From Draconibacterium sp. (GTDB lineage Bacteria > Bacteroidota > Bacteroidia > Bacteroidales > Prolixibacteraceae): DNA of 64,000 bases. Where the stretch lies: the NCBI GenBank assembly GCA_016705335.1, contig JADIYN010000008.1, positions 1 through 64,000 on the forward strand, given 5' to 3'. Position numbers and translations under genes: made by a program. A model generated the notes under the pieces. The model searched no databases. It saw only the letters and a program-made list of their open reading frames with translations, and was not told the origin of the DNA. Each line of letters begins with the position of its first letter. Within the stretch, counting starts at the first letter, position 1. Shown one piece after another: positions 1 to 7,985 of this stretch.

Positions 1-1
1 G

Positions 2-121
2 CGGAAGAAGCAGAGTGAAGCGCAACAATTAAAGGCAAGTGTGCTGAAATATATGGAAAGTGAAAGATTCAATCCAAAAGCAGAATTATCAATAAATCAA
101 ATCCAAAAAATAATCAGGTAA
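2..121 (+). CDS. C-terminal end of an unidentified protein (partial)
   Basis: An open frame enters from the left edge and stops with TAA two bases before the mannanase ATG. Only 39 residues are visible, beginning RKKQSEAQQL and ending IQKIIR. The near-zero spacing suggests one transcript with the GH26 gene, so it may belong to a mannan-use locus. The fragment is too short to assign a family. Confidence 0.5.
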   Translation, partial: RKKQSEAQQLKASVLKYMESERFNPKAELSINQIQKIIR

Positions 122-122
122 A

Positions 123-1209
123 ATGAAAATTTCAATTACATTAATATTTCTAATTGCAACAATTTCATCTTTTGCTTCAAAACCATCCGATCCAAAAGCA
201 ACGCCCGAAACTGTTAATTTGTATAAAAATCTCCTGAAACTTCAGCAAAAAGGAATAATGTTCGGCCACCAGGATGACCTTGCATATGGACATGGCTGGG
301 TTTATGAAGAAGGTCGATCGGATGTGAAAGACGTTTGTGGCGACTATCCTGCAGTTTACGGTTGGGAGTTGGGACATTTGGAATTGGGCGATGCTTATAG
401 TTTGGATTCAGTACATTTTCATAAAATTCAAGGCTGGATAAAGACTGTTTATGAACGCGGCGGAATAAATACAATTTCGTGGCACTTGCGAAATCCGTTA
501 ACAGGAGGTTCTTCCTGGGATGTTTCGTCGAAAGAGGTAGTAAAATCGATACTCCGGGCGGCGAAAAAAATGAACTTTTCAAGGGTATTTAGACCAACTG
601 GCCAATTTTATGCTCAACTTAAAAACTGAAGACGGAAAATATATTCCCATACTTTTCCGCCCGTTTCACGAACATACAGGAAGCTGGTTTTGGTGGGGAA
701 AAGATCTTTGTTCTGTTGAAGAATACAAAGTACTTTGGCGATTTACAGTTTCCTATTTGCAAAACGAAAAAAATATCCACCACCTGATTTATACTTACTC
801 AACCGATCGTTTCAAAACTGCCGGTGAATACCTTGAACGTTATCCCGGCGATGATATTATTGATGTTTTGGGTTTTGATCTGTACGACCGCGGGACTGAT
901 TATCCTGGTTTTGAAAAAATTGTCTTGAAACGGTTACGAATCTGGCAAAAGAAAAGGGGAAATTGCAAAAATCAGCGAATCTGGGAGCTCAATTGCAAAA
1001 AACACGACTTGGTGGAGCATGGTTTTGGAAACCATTCGCCCTTATCAGTTTTCTTACTTTTTGGTTTGGAGAAATCCATGGCAACCAGCAAGTCACGGAG
1101 CTTTTGCGCCCTATAAAAACAGTCCGGATTCAGAAGATTTTGTAAAGTTTTATAACGATCCAAAACAATGTTTCAAAAAGAAGTGGGTAAGGAAAAGCTA
1201 TATCAATAA
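123..1209 (+). pseudogene. GH26 beta-mannanase, disrupted by frameshifts
   Basis: This is a glycoside hydrolase family 26 enzyme, expected to hydrolyse beta-1,4-mannan outside the cytoplasm after export. It begins with a signal peptide (MKISITLIFLIATISSFAS). Conserved GH26 blocks follow: GIMFGHQDDLAYG, the FRPFHEHTGSWFWWG block with the acid/base Glu at codon 670-672, and ISESG with the nucleophile Glu at 977-979, then FSYFLVWRN. The reading frame changes at about 576-579 (one extra T in a T run), about 905-915, about 955-962 and about 1165. After repair the protein is about 360 residues, normal for the family, and ends KEKLYQ. All catalytic parts survive, so sequence error is as likely as true decay. 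It is closely linked to the gene before it. Confidence 0.8.
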
Positions 1210-1344
1210 AGCAATATTATCTTGTAGAAACGTTAGAAAAGAAATCAGGAAATTGTAAATGCTTAATCAGTGAATTTCAGCCTGCAATTTGAGGTAATTT
1301 GTCGGCAGAATGTCAAAGCAGATATTTAAATAAATTAGTTGTGT

Positions 1345-1401
1345 GGACCGGACTTGAACCGATGTCCGCCAGCCGGCGGATATGAACCCAACGAACTGCC
1401 A
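1345..1401 (-). pseudogene. tRNA-fMet fragment with inserted palindrome
   Basis: Positions 1345-1364 match the 3' half of the intact initiator tRNA at 1507-1579, and 1381-1400 match its anticodon-to-D-arm part. Between them the bases that should form the anticodon stem and variable loop are replaced by the palindrome TCCGCCAGCCGGCGGA (1365-1380). The acceptor 5' end is missing. It cannot fold as a tRNA and is a remnant of a duplicated copy. Confidence 0.65.
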
Positions 1402-1470
1402 GTAACAAAGTCAAAATCATTGTTCTTCTTTTTTTTTAATCCTCATTTAAGGAATACAGATATTAAAAAC

Positions 1471-1503
1471 AAAAAGCCCAGCTTATAATTAAGCTGGGCT
1501 TTG
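1471..1503 (-). terminator. Rho-independent terminator after tRNA-fMet
   Basis: The arms AAGCCCAGCTTA and TAAGCTGGGCTT form a hairpin that on the minus strand is followed by TTTTTGTTTTT. It lies directly downstream of the minus-strand tRNA gene. Confidence 0.8.
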
Positions 1504-1506
1504 TTG

Positions 1507-1579
1507 TAGCGGGGACCGGACTTGAACCGATGACCTTTGGGTTATGAGCCCAACGAGCTGCCAACTGCTCCACCCCGCA
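1507..1579 (-). tRNA. tRNA-fMet (CAT), initiator
   Basis: A full 73-nt cloverleaf reads on the minus strand, with D-arm GAGC/GCTC and anticodon stem-loop TTGGG-CTCATAA-CCCAA. The three G-C pairs next to the anticodon loop are diagnostic of an initiator tRNA. So is the unpaired first acceptor position, where T1 faces T72. CCA is not encoded. Fragments of the same tRNA lie on both sides. Confidence 0.93.
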
Positions 1580-1611
1580 ATATATTTTAATATTTTATTT
1601 CCAAAACTGTA

Positions 1612-1655
1612 TCCCAACGAACTGCTCTCGTCTCAGACGAGACTCCACCCCGCAA
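1612..1655 (-). pseudogene. Second tRNA-fMet fragment with a different palindrome
   Basis: The sequence repeats the 5' half of the initiator tRNA (CCCAACGAACTGC and CTCCACCCCGCAA) and its flank ATATATTT. The D-loop bases are replaced by the palindrome CTCGTCTCAGACGAG (1626-1640), which has 7-bp arms. It looks like a partial tandem duplication of the tRNA 5' end and its upstream flank. The rest of 1580-1874 holds no other recognisable gene; the leader of the next gene lies there. Confidence 0.6.
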
Positions 1656-1874
1656 TATATTTTTATTTCAATGAAACTTCTTCTGTAACGGGGTGCAAAT
1701 ATAACTACTTTTTGCTAATATCCAAAACCAAGGAAAATTTCCATCATAATTTAACAATTTTGTTGAACCCGATTCTCATCATTTTTTTTTACATTTATCA
1801 CAATTTAATACCAGCTAAAGTTGTAAAGTCATTTATATCAATAAAATAAATAATTTAAAATTAAAAGAAGTAAG

Positions 1875-3215
1875 ATGAATAAAAATCAATCACGAAGGAA
1901 TTTTATTAAGAATACTGCGGCAGCAACCGCTGTTATTTCGATTCCGAGCATAATCCCTGCTCATGCTTTTGGCGCCAACGACCGCATAAATGCAGCTGTT
2001 TTGGGAGTTAACGGACGGGGGAAAAGTCATATTTCAAGCTTTATGGTGCAAGACAATGTGGAAATAACACATTTATGCGATCCCGACATGAATGTTTTAA
2101 AAGAACGCCAAAAAGATTTTAAAGAAAAATATAAAAAAGATGTTGCCCTGGAACAGGATCTTCGCAAAATATATGACAATAAGGATATTGATGTTGTAAG
2201 TATAGCAACTCCGAACCACTGGCATTCTCTTGCTGTTATCTGGGCTTGCCAGGCAGGAAAAGACTGTTATGTTGAAAAACCAGGTTCACATAACATTTAC
2301 GAAGGCCGTAAAATGGTGGAAGCAGCTCAGAAATACGATCGCATTGTTCAGCATGGTGTACAGTTGCGAAGTTCACCATCAGTTCGTGAAGCTGTGAAAA
2401 TGATGCATGATGGTTACATTGGCAAGGTTTATATGGCACGCGGTCTTGTTTTCCGTTGGAGAGCTGACATTGGCAACAAAGGATTTGAACCTGTTCCTGA
2501 AGGACTTGACTACGATTTATGGGTTGGCCCGGCAGCAAAAAGGCCGTTCAGTCGTAACATTGTGCACTACAACTGGCACTGGACTTTTGAATACGGAAAT
2601 GGTGATGTTGGTAACCAGGGAATACACGAAACCGATTTGTGCATGTGGGGTTTAAATGTTGGGCTCCCAACAAAAATTACTTCCATGGGCGGAAAATTTT
2701 TGTTTGACGATGCCAAAGAAACTCCCGAAGTACTTTCTTCAATTTATCATTATCCTGAAGAAGACAAAATCATCCAGTTTGAAGTTCGTCCCTGGTGCAC
2801 AAATACTGAAGAAGGTGTAACCGTAGGTAACATTTTTTATGGCGATAAAGGAATTCTTGTTGTTGATGGCTATGATAAATACCAGTTTTATATGGGCCAG
2901 AAACGTGAAAAAGATAAAGGTGGTGATGATGGTTCAATTGCAAAATCAGAAATGGAACGTGGTGATGGTGGCACCGATGGACACTTTAAAAACTGGATTA
3001 AAGCTGTTCGCGCACACGACAAAACTATCCTGAACGGACCTGTTGAAACCGCTCATTTAGCCTCAGGACTTGCACACCTCGGAAATATTGCTTACCGTTT
3101 GGGCAAAGTTCTTACTTTCGATCCTGCTTCGGAAAAATTTGTAAACGACCCGGAAGCTGACAAATTGCTTACCCGCAATTACAGAGCACCTTACGTAGTG
3201 CCTGATATTGTATAA
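1875..3215 (+). CDS. Tat-exported Gfo/Idh/MocA family oxidoreductase
   Basis: This is a 446-residue NAD(P)-dependent oxidoreductase of the Gfo/Idh/MocA family, probably acting on a sugar or inositol in the periplasm. The N-terminus has a twin-arginine signal (SRRNFIK, residues 6-12) and a hydrophobic stretch ending near AHAFG. The Rossmann motif AVLGVNGRG lies at about 41-49, ATPNHWH at 111-117, and the conserved EKP with its catalytic-region lysine at 134-136. The C-terminal beta domain follows. The start is fixed by the Tat signal. Exported members of this family are common in Bacteroidota and Planctomycetes, often near DUF1080 and cytochrome-c proteins such as those further right in this window. 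The substrate cannot be predicted. Confidence 0.9.
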   Translation: MNKNQSRRNFIKNTAAATAVISIPSIIPAHAFGANDRINAAVLGVNGRGKSHISSFMVQDNVEITHLCDPDMNVLKERQKDFKEKYKKDVALEQDLRKIYDNKDIDVVSIATPNHWHSLAVIWACQAGKDCYVEKPGSHNIYEGRKMVEAAQKYDRIVQHGVQLRSSPSVREAVKMMHDGYIGKVYMARGLVFRWRADIGNKGFEPVPEGLDYDLWVGPAAKRPFSRNIVHYNWHWTFEYGNGDVGNQGIHETDLCMWGLNVGLPTKITSMGGKFLFDDAKETPEVLSSIYHYPEEDKIIQFEVRPWCTNTEEGVTVGNIFYGDKGILVVDGYDKYQFYMGQKREKDKGGDDGSIAKSEMERGDGGTDGHFKNWIKAVRAHDKTILNGPVETAHLASGLAHLGNIAYRLGKVLTFDPASEKFVNDPEADKLLTRNYRAPYVVPDIV

Positions 3216-3235
3216 AAACAAAAAATTTTAATATT

Positions 3236-3262
3236 GAAAATGCTCCGTAAACGGGGCATTTT
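3236..3262. terminator. Bidirectional terminator between convergent genes
   Basis: ATGCTCCGT and ACGGGGCAT pair with one wobble around a short loop. There are A-rich bases on the left and TTTTTAATTT on the right. The hairpin sits between the oxidoreductase and the convergent S37 peptidase. Confidence 0.65.
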
Positions 3263-4557
3263 TAATTTAAATAAATCGGTATTCCCAACCATTTCTCCAG
3301 TTTTTCCTTTACCTGTTTTTTCTGGTCGGGAGGCAAGTTGTTAATTCGTGTGGAGTGACTTCCACCAGGTTTTACAATTTTCAACAGGTTGTCTTTGTTC
3401 TGAACCTGAAACCCTGACGCCGACCACGGATCATATTCCCCATAAATAAAAAGAATTTCTGAATCAGTAGTTTTCATAAATCTTTTCACCTGTTTGGCTG
3501 TTGATTTATCATATTTTATTTTCAAACCATCAGGAAGAAATATTTTACTTAAATAGTTTTTTGAACTTTCTATCGAAAGATATTCTTTAAACGGTTTTGT
3601 ATCATAACCGTAGTATCCCAATTCGCGTGCAGCCTGCACAAAAAACGATTTTGTATTTTCCATTCCGCTTATTGAAAAATAGGATGGTCCCGGAACTTCC
3701 ATTAAATATTTGAAACATTCATCCAGAGAGGCATTCTCTGTTGGGATATCTTTGGGCGATTTACCCCACTGCCAAAAAGCAAAAGGGAACTCAAGAACCG
3801 TGTAATCCAAAACTTCATCCATCGAAATGCGATAATCAAGACCTTTTTCTTTGGAATATTCAACCAACTTTGGAATTAGTATTTCGCGGTTTTTTAAAAT
3901 CCGAAGTTGAAAATCCACTATTTTTTTCCTGTCATCTGCAGTACCCGGTTTGTTTTTTATGAATGGTTCGTGGCGGCCATCTTCAACACCAAAATTGAGA
4001 GGCGCTACATAGGCTACAGTAACATCAACATCAGCAGGATAGAAAGCCCGATGATAAACAGCAGTTTGTCCACCTTTACTAATACCTGTATTAATCCATT
4101 TTCCTGAATAGTATTTTTTAAATAATTCAACAATAGCATGGTGATCACCTTCGGCATTGGTTACAGTCAAGTAATCCCAATTTACTGGATTAGGCCACGA
4201 TTCTCCAAAATAGCGGTGTTCAACACAAATCTGGTTTGAATTTAACATCGGGCTAAGTTCGTTGATATATCGCGGGTGGGCGGCATATTCAGCGCCATAA
4301 CCTTCAGTAATCAGTAAAACTGCATTTTCTTTTCTTTTATCGGCTACAAAAACCCGCTGAAGAAAAAATCCTTTTGTAGTATCGGCATGATCGACTGGTT
4401 GGCGTATCATAATTTTCCAGGTTTCATTAAAAAAATTATTGCCTGTAATTTTTTCAATTGCCTTTATTTCGGGTTGAGATTCTAAAAATTGCGACAATTG
4501 GGCAACTGATACAATTGAAATTAGCAGAGAAATAAAAAGAAGCTGGAGCTTTTTCAT
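3262..4557 (-). CDS. S37 family (PS-10) serine peptidase, secreted
   Basis: This is a 431-residue exported serine peptidase of the PS-10/S37 group, which releases tripeptides from protein N-termini in characterised Streptomyces members. A signal peptide covers about residues 1-20 (ending SVAQ). The family block VEHRYFGESWP lies at about 112-122, and the nucleophile motif GISKGG has Ser160. A late GEYDPW supplies the likely Asp, and GGSHSTR the likely His. An alpha/beta-hydrolase fold is expected. It stands alone between two terminator-like sites and converges on the oxidoreductase gene. Function is inferred from motifs; the exact specificity in Bacteroidota is not established. Confidence 0.82.
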   Translation of the reverse strand: MKKLQLLFISLLISIVSVAQLSQFLESQPEIKAIEKITGNNFFNETWKIMIRQPVDHADTTKGFFLQRVFVADKRKENAVLLITEGYGAEYAAHPRYINELSPMLNSNQICVEHRYFGESWPNPVNWDYLTVTNAEGDHHAIVELFKKYYSGKWINTGISKGGQTAVYHRAFYPADVDVTVAYVAPLNFGVEDGRHEPFIKNKPGTADDRKKIVDFQLRILKNREILIPKLVEYSKEKGLDYRISMDEVLDYTVLEFPFAFWQWGKSPKDIPTENASLDECFKYLMEVPGPSYFSISGMENTKSFFVQAARELGYYGYDTKPFKEYLSIESSKNYLSKIFLPDGLKIKYDKSTAKQVKRFMKTTDSEILFIYGEYDPWSASGFQVQNKDNLLKIVKPGGSHSTRINNLPPDQKKQVKEKLEKWLGIPIYLN

Positions 4558-4636
4558 GCAATTATTATATAAAGGTTTGTTTTTTTACTTTTAGCGAAAA
4601 TAGAAAAGAATTTTACCAATAAACCAAATAAATTTC

Positions 4637-5218
4637 ATGATGCAACTTAAAATAATGCTTACCACAATAATTCTCGTGTTGGCTCATTTTGGCTTTTCGC
4701 AAAGCTTGCCGGTAGTTACAATTGAAACAACATTCGGGACAATTTTTTGTGAAATCGACACAATTCATGCGCCTGTTACTGCATATAATTTTCTGAATCA
4801 TATTCAAAAAGACACCTATAAAAATGCTGTTTTTTACAGGGTTGTAAGGCAAAATAATCAACCAGCAAGCAAAAATAAAATTGAAGTCATACAAGGCGGT
4901 TTGTATGCAGATGAAGAAATTGACAAAATAAAACCAATTATTCATGAGACTACAAAAGATACAGGGATAAAACATTTGGACGGCACTATTTCCATGGCGC
5001 GAAATGAACCGGGAACCGCATCGACAGAGTTTTTTATTTGTGTTGGCAACCAGCCTGAACTTGATTATGGGGGAAAAAGAAATCCTGACGGACAAGGATT
5101 TGCAGCTTTTGGCCAAGTGATTAAAGGAATGGAAGTAGTTCGAAAAATTCAGGTTCAAAAAGTTAAAGATCAGTATTTGGTTGAGCCGGTCAGAATTTTA
5201 AAAATGAAAATAAAATAA
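4637..5218 (+). CDS. Cyclophilin-type peptidyl-prolyl isomerase, exported
   Basis: This is a 193-residue peptidyl-prolyl cis-trans isomerase that would help fold exported proteins. A signal peptide covers about residues 1-22 (ending GFSQS). The cyclophilin fold follows, with ETTFGTI near the start, FYRVVRQ (active-site FxR-like segment), IQGGLY, GTISMARNEPGTASTEFFI and FAAFGQVIKGMEVV. These are the conserved PpiB-type blocks in the right order. Two adjacent ATG codons (4637 and 4640) could serve as start. It is divergent from the S37 gene and convergent with the lipoprotein operon. Confidence 0.9.
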   Translation: MMQLKIMLTTIILVLAHFGFSQSLPVVTIETTFGTIFCEIDTIHAPVTAYNFLNHIQKDTYKNAVFYRVVRQNNQPASKNKIEVIQGGLYADEEIDKIKPIIHETTKDTGIKHLDGTISMARNEPGTASTEFFICVGNQPELDYGGKRNPDGQGFAAFGQVIKGMEVVRKIQVQKVKDQYLVEPVRILKMKIK

Positions 5219-5246
5219 AAGGGGATATCAAAACTGACATCCCCTG
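5213..5246 (-). terminator. Terminator of the SusC/SusD operon
   Basis: GGGGAT and ATCCCC arms enclose a 14-base loop. On the minus strand the hairpin is followed by TTTTATTTT. It lies 32 bases beyond the last lipoprotein gene and overlaps the cyclophilin stop. Confidence 0.65.
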
Positions 5247-5277
5247 AAAATTTATTGTTTGACTTTTCTGTAAGTTG

Positions 5278-5754
5278 TTAATGTTCATCCTCAACAAAAC
5301 CGGTTTTTCGTGTTCCTACTGCCTGATAAACCACACCCGGTTCATTACTAAATTTAATTTCAAAAGAAATTTTATCGGTAACCACACCGGAAGTTGAAAG
5401 GCCTGCGCCTTTTTCAATTTTTCCATTTAAAACCTCAACTGAAACATCAGTATTCAAATTAGTCAACCCGCTTCCCCCAAAAGTAAGATTAGCAACATTA
5501 ACCGGACATTTAAACTTGATGCCTTTCCAGTTTCCCTTGTCCCAAATCCACATTTCGGTGGCAATATCATCGGCAGTATTAAAAGTCAGTACTTTTAAAT
5601 ATCCCGTTTCATAATCCGTCGTCGAAAACTTTATCCACCATTCGCCGGCAGCATCAACTACCTGTGAATTAATTTGTTCGTAATCTTCTTTATCATCACA
5701 TGAAGCAAGAATTATACTCACAAATGCCAGCATATATATCAGATATTTCTTCAT
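5278..5754 (-). CDS. Lipid_bd-type lipoprotein
   Basis: This is a 158-residue lipoprotein with a lipobox (IILASC, Cys19). The mature part has AGEWWIKF, then FNTADDIATEMWIWDKGNW, then a beta-rich tail. That pattern fits the Bacteroidota family described as lipid-binding putative hydrolase (Pfam Lipid_bd, from memory). It is the last gene of the SusC/SusD operon and lies 9 bases after the upstream lipoprotein. A surface or periplasmic accessory role in glycan or ligand capture is inferred from context only. Confidence 0.7.
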   Translation of the reverse strand: MKKYLIYMLAFVSIILASCDDKEDYEQINSQVVDAAGEWWIKFSTTDYETGYLKVLTFNTADDIATEMWIWDKGNWKGIKFKCPVNVANLTFGGSGLTNLNTDVSVEVLNGKIEKGAGLSTSGVVTDKISFEIKFSNEPGVVYQAVGTRKTGFVEDEH

Positions 5755-5763
5755 AATAATATT

Positions 5764-6450
5764 TTATTTTAAGGTAAATTGAACGTCAAAATTAAATCCA
5801 TCATCAAACACGGCTTTAAAGGTTAAAATATTATTTGCCGCATCGAATACGAAATTTTCACCAAAAACTTCCTGACCAAAACCAGGTGCATTTCCAAGTT
5901 CGCTTCTCATTACACCATCTTCGTTTATAACTAAAATAGCCGGAGCAGCAGTGGAAGGACCATAACCCACGTACTGATCGTAGTAACCTGCAAGCAAATC
6001 GCTTATCTGGTAAACTCCGGGTGCAAGTTTTGCAATTTGAACAGTACCTCCAACACCTCTGTTTACCCTGATTCCGTCATAAGTTCCCGAGGGAATTTCG
6101 AAAATGTCATATCCTGTAAAACTTACAATGCTTACCCTTCGGTTGATATAAAAATCATAACCTGCTGAATTCGTAACCTTATACTGAAGTTTATAAGAAC
6201 CTGTAATATTCACATTTACAGAATTCAAAACCTCGTAAGTAAGTTCGGTAGTATCACCGTTTGCTATTTCCATGGCATGGATACCCGGATCTACAAATGG
6301 TGTTCCTTTAAAAAGAACCATTGGATTGCTTCCGATTAATTCCATAACTGGAGCCGGTGTTTCTTCGGTAATGAAACTGTCATAATCTTTCTCGCATGAA
6401 GAGAGAAAAACCACAGCAGCCAGTATTAATATTGAATATATTATTTTCAT
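5764..6450 (-). CDS. Ig-like (DUF5011/DUF5012-type) surface lipoprotein
   Basis: This is a 228-residue lipoprotein with a lipobox (FLSSC, Cys19). Residues of about 35-110 resemble the immunoglobulin-like DUF5011 fold (DPGIHAMEIANGD, then GSYKLQYKVTNSAGY). The C-terminal half is beta-rich and unassigned. The start codon overlaps the susD stop by four bases (ATGA), so the two are translationally coupled. Proteins of this type commonly follow SusD and are thought to help ligand binding at the cell surface; the ligand is unknown. Confidence 0.72.
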   Translation of the reverse strand: MKIIYSILILAAVVFLSSCEKDYDSFITEETPAPVMELIGSNPMVLFKGTPFVDPGIHAMEIANGDTTELTYEVLNSVNVNITGSYKLQYKVTNSAGYDFYINRRVSIVSFTGYDIFEIPSGTYDGIRVNRGVGGTVQIAKLAPGVYQISDLLAGYYDQYVGYGPSTAAPAILVINEDGVMRSELGNAPGFGQEVFGENFVFDAANNILTFKAVFDDGFNFDVQFTLK

Positions 6451-7973
6451 CTCATTATAATTTTTAATTTTCCACCATACTTTTGTAAAATCACATCGGC
6501 ATCTGTCAAACTCTTATATTCCGCGGCATTCGAATTAAAATTCAATTCACTGTCGGGATAAGGAAATCTTCGTGGCAGAACTCCGCCGGAAGTACCTAAT
6601 TTGCTGTAAATAAGTGTTCCCGGAATATAATTTCCAGGTAATATATAGCCTTCAGCAATCTGGTCACTTATTAACGATTCTTCAGGAAAACCGGTTCTCA
6701 CTCTTTCGATATGAGATTCAATACCGCGGCCACCATCAGCAGCATCAACCCATTTTTGCATAATAATTGCTTTTAACTGATCATTAAATCCAGTTGTTGG
6801 AAAAGCATATGCACCAGTCAATAAATCTCCAATATCTGCTCCCATTCGGTTAAATGATTCTGACACGCCACTTTCGTAATATGCTTTCGCCATTTCGGTA
6901 TTACCCAGACGCAAATAGGCTTCGGCAATTAACAATTCTGATTCTGCATAGGTCATCCAGTAAACCGGCATAACAGGTTCAAGAATTGGGGAAGCAATTA
7001 AATTAGGCGCTTCAAACTCGGTTGACGGCACATTGTATGATCCCGGAACCAACCCGTAAAAATTACCAGCAACCGGAACAAACAAACTTTCGATACGTGT
7101 ATCTCCATTTGCTTCGAGATAGGAAGTAAATGTGGCACAAGCTTTTAAATTGTTGGTTGTGTTTAACTGCCGCTGGTCGCTTTCGTACAGCGGATTTGAT
7201 TTACTGTCGGCATCCTCAAAATTGGTTACTGCGACGTCTTTATCGAGCAAATAAATATTTTCAGCTTCCAAATCGGCAATCAACTTTGTAATCTCGGTTG
7301 TTGCAAATGCTGAATTGGCATCAAACTGCCGCAGCAAAATTCTTAAGCGCAATGAATTTGCAAATGCTTTCCAGTCTTCAAGTTCACCTCCAAAAATTAT
7401 ATCGTTTGCTTCATACAGTTCCGGAACAAATGAATTGAAATCTTTATCCAATGCATCCACCAGTAAAGCATAAATATCGGCGTAAACATCCTCACCCTTG
7501 TCAACAACGGGATTTAACTTTTCAGCACCAAGAAATGCTTCGGAATACGGAACATTTCCGTACAAATCAACCAGATATTGAAATCCGTATGCTTTAATTA
7601 CAGCACCCATTAAATAGGCACCCCATTTTTCATCAGCTTCCACTTTTTTCAGGAAGATTTCATTGTCACTCAATCCATCAACAAACATTGCACGATAAGA
7701 TCGGTCGATGACATTTGTGTTACTGCTAATTGCATAAGATTCGTAAATCTTATACTGAGAAGAGGTATTATTCTGAGCCCAATGTTGCGACCAGAAAGAA
7801 CCAATCAATCCCCAATCGGCACAATACACATTCGTTACCGCAGCAATTGATGAAGTTAAAAGCAATTCATCCGAAACATCTGTTGGATAGTTTGGATCTT
7901 TATTAACGTCCAGAAAATTATCACAGGAAGATAAAAACAGGACAACGCAAAATATTATAGATAACTTTTTCAT
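6447..7973 (-). CDS. SusD/RagB family outer-membrane lipoprotein
   Basis: This is a 508-residue SusD-like lipoprotein, the lid of a SusC/SusD import complex. The lipobox is FLSSC (Cys17), followed by DNFLDVNKDPNYPTDV, typical of the SusD-like group 2 family. TPR-rich helical segments follow, for example MTYAESELLIAEAYLRLGN near residue 345. It lies 12 bases after susC. SusD proteins bind the nutrient outside the cell and close over the SusC pore. No glycosidase or peptidase lies in this operon, so the substrate is open. Confidence 0.9.
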   Translation of the reverse strand: MKKLSIIFCVVLFLSSCDNFLDVNKDPNYPTDVSDELLLTSSIAAVTNVYCADWGLIGSFWSQHWAQNNTSSQYKIYESYAISSNTNVIDRSYRAMFVDGLSDNEIFLKKVEADEKWGAYLMGAVIKAYGFQYLVDLYGNVPYSEAFLGAEKLNPVVDKGEDVYADIYALLVDALDKDFNSFVPELYEANDIIFGGELEDWKAFANSLRLRILLRQFDANSAFATTEITKLIADLEAENIYLLDKDVAVTNFEDADSKSNPLYESDQRQLNTTNNLKACATFTSYLEANGDTRIESLFVPVAGNFYGLVPGSYNVPSTEFEAPNLIASPILEPVMPVYWMTYAESELLIAEAYLRLGNTEMAKAYYESGVSESFNRMGADIGDLLTGAYAFPTTGFNDQLKAIIMQKWVDAADGGRGIESHIERVRTGFPEESLISDQIAEGYILPGNYIPGTLIYSKLGTSGGVLPRRFPYPDSELNFNSNAAEYKSLTDADVILQKYGGKLKIIMR

Positions 7974-7985
7974 TCTGTATTCTAT

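Noticed and set aside
1544..1849. A 101-residue ORF across the tRNA-fMet region
   Set aside because: It is translated from the antisense strand of the tRNA and its duplicated fragment, so it is not a gene.
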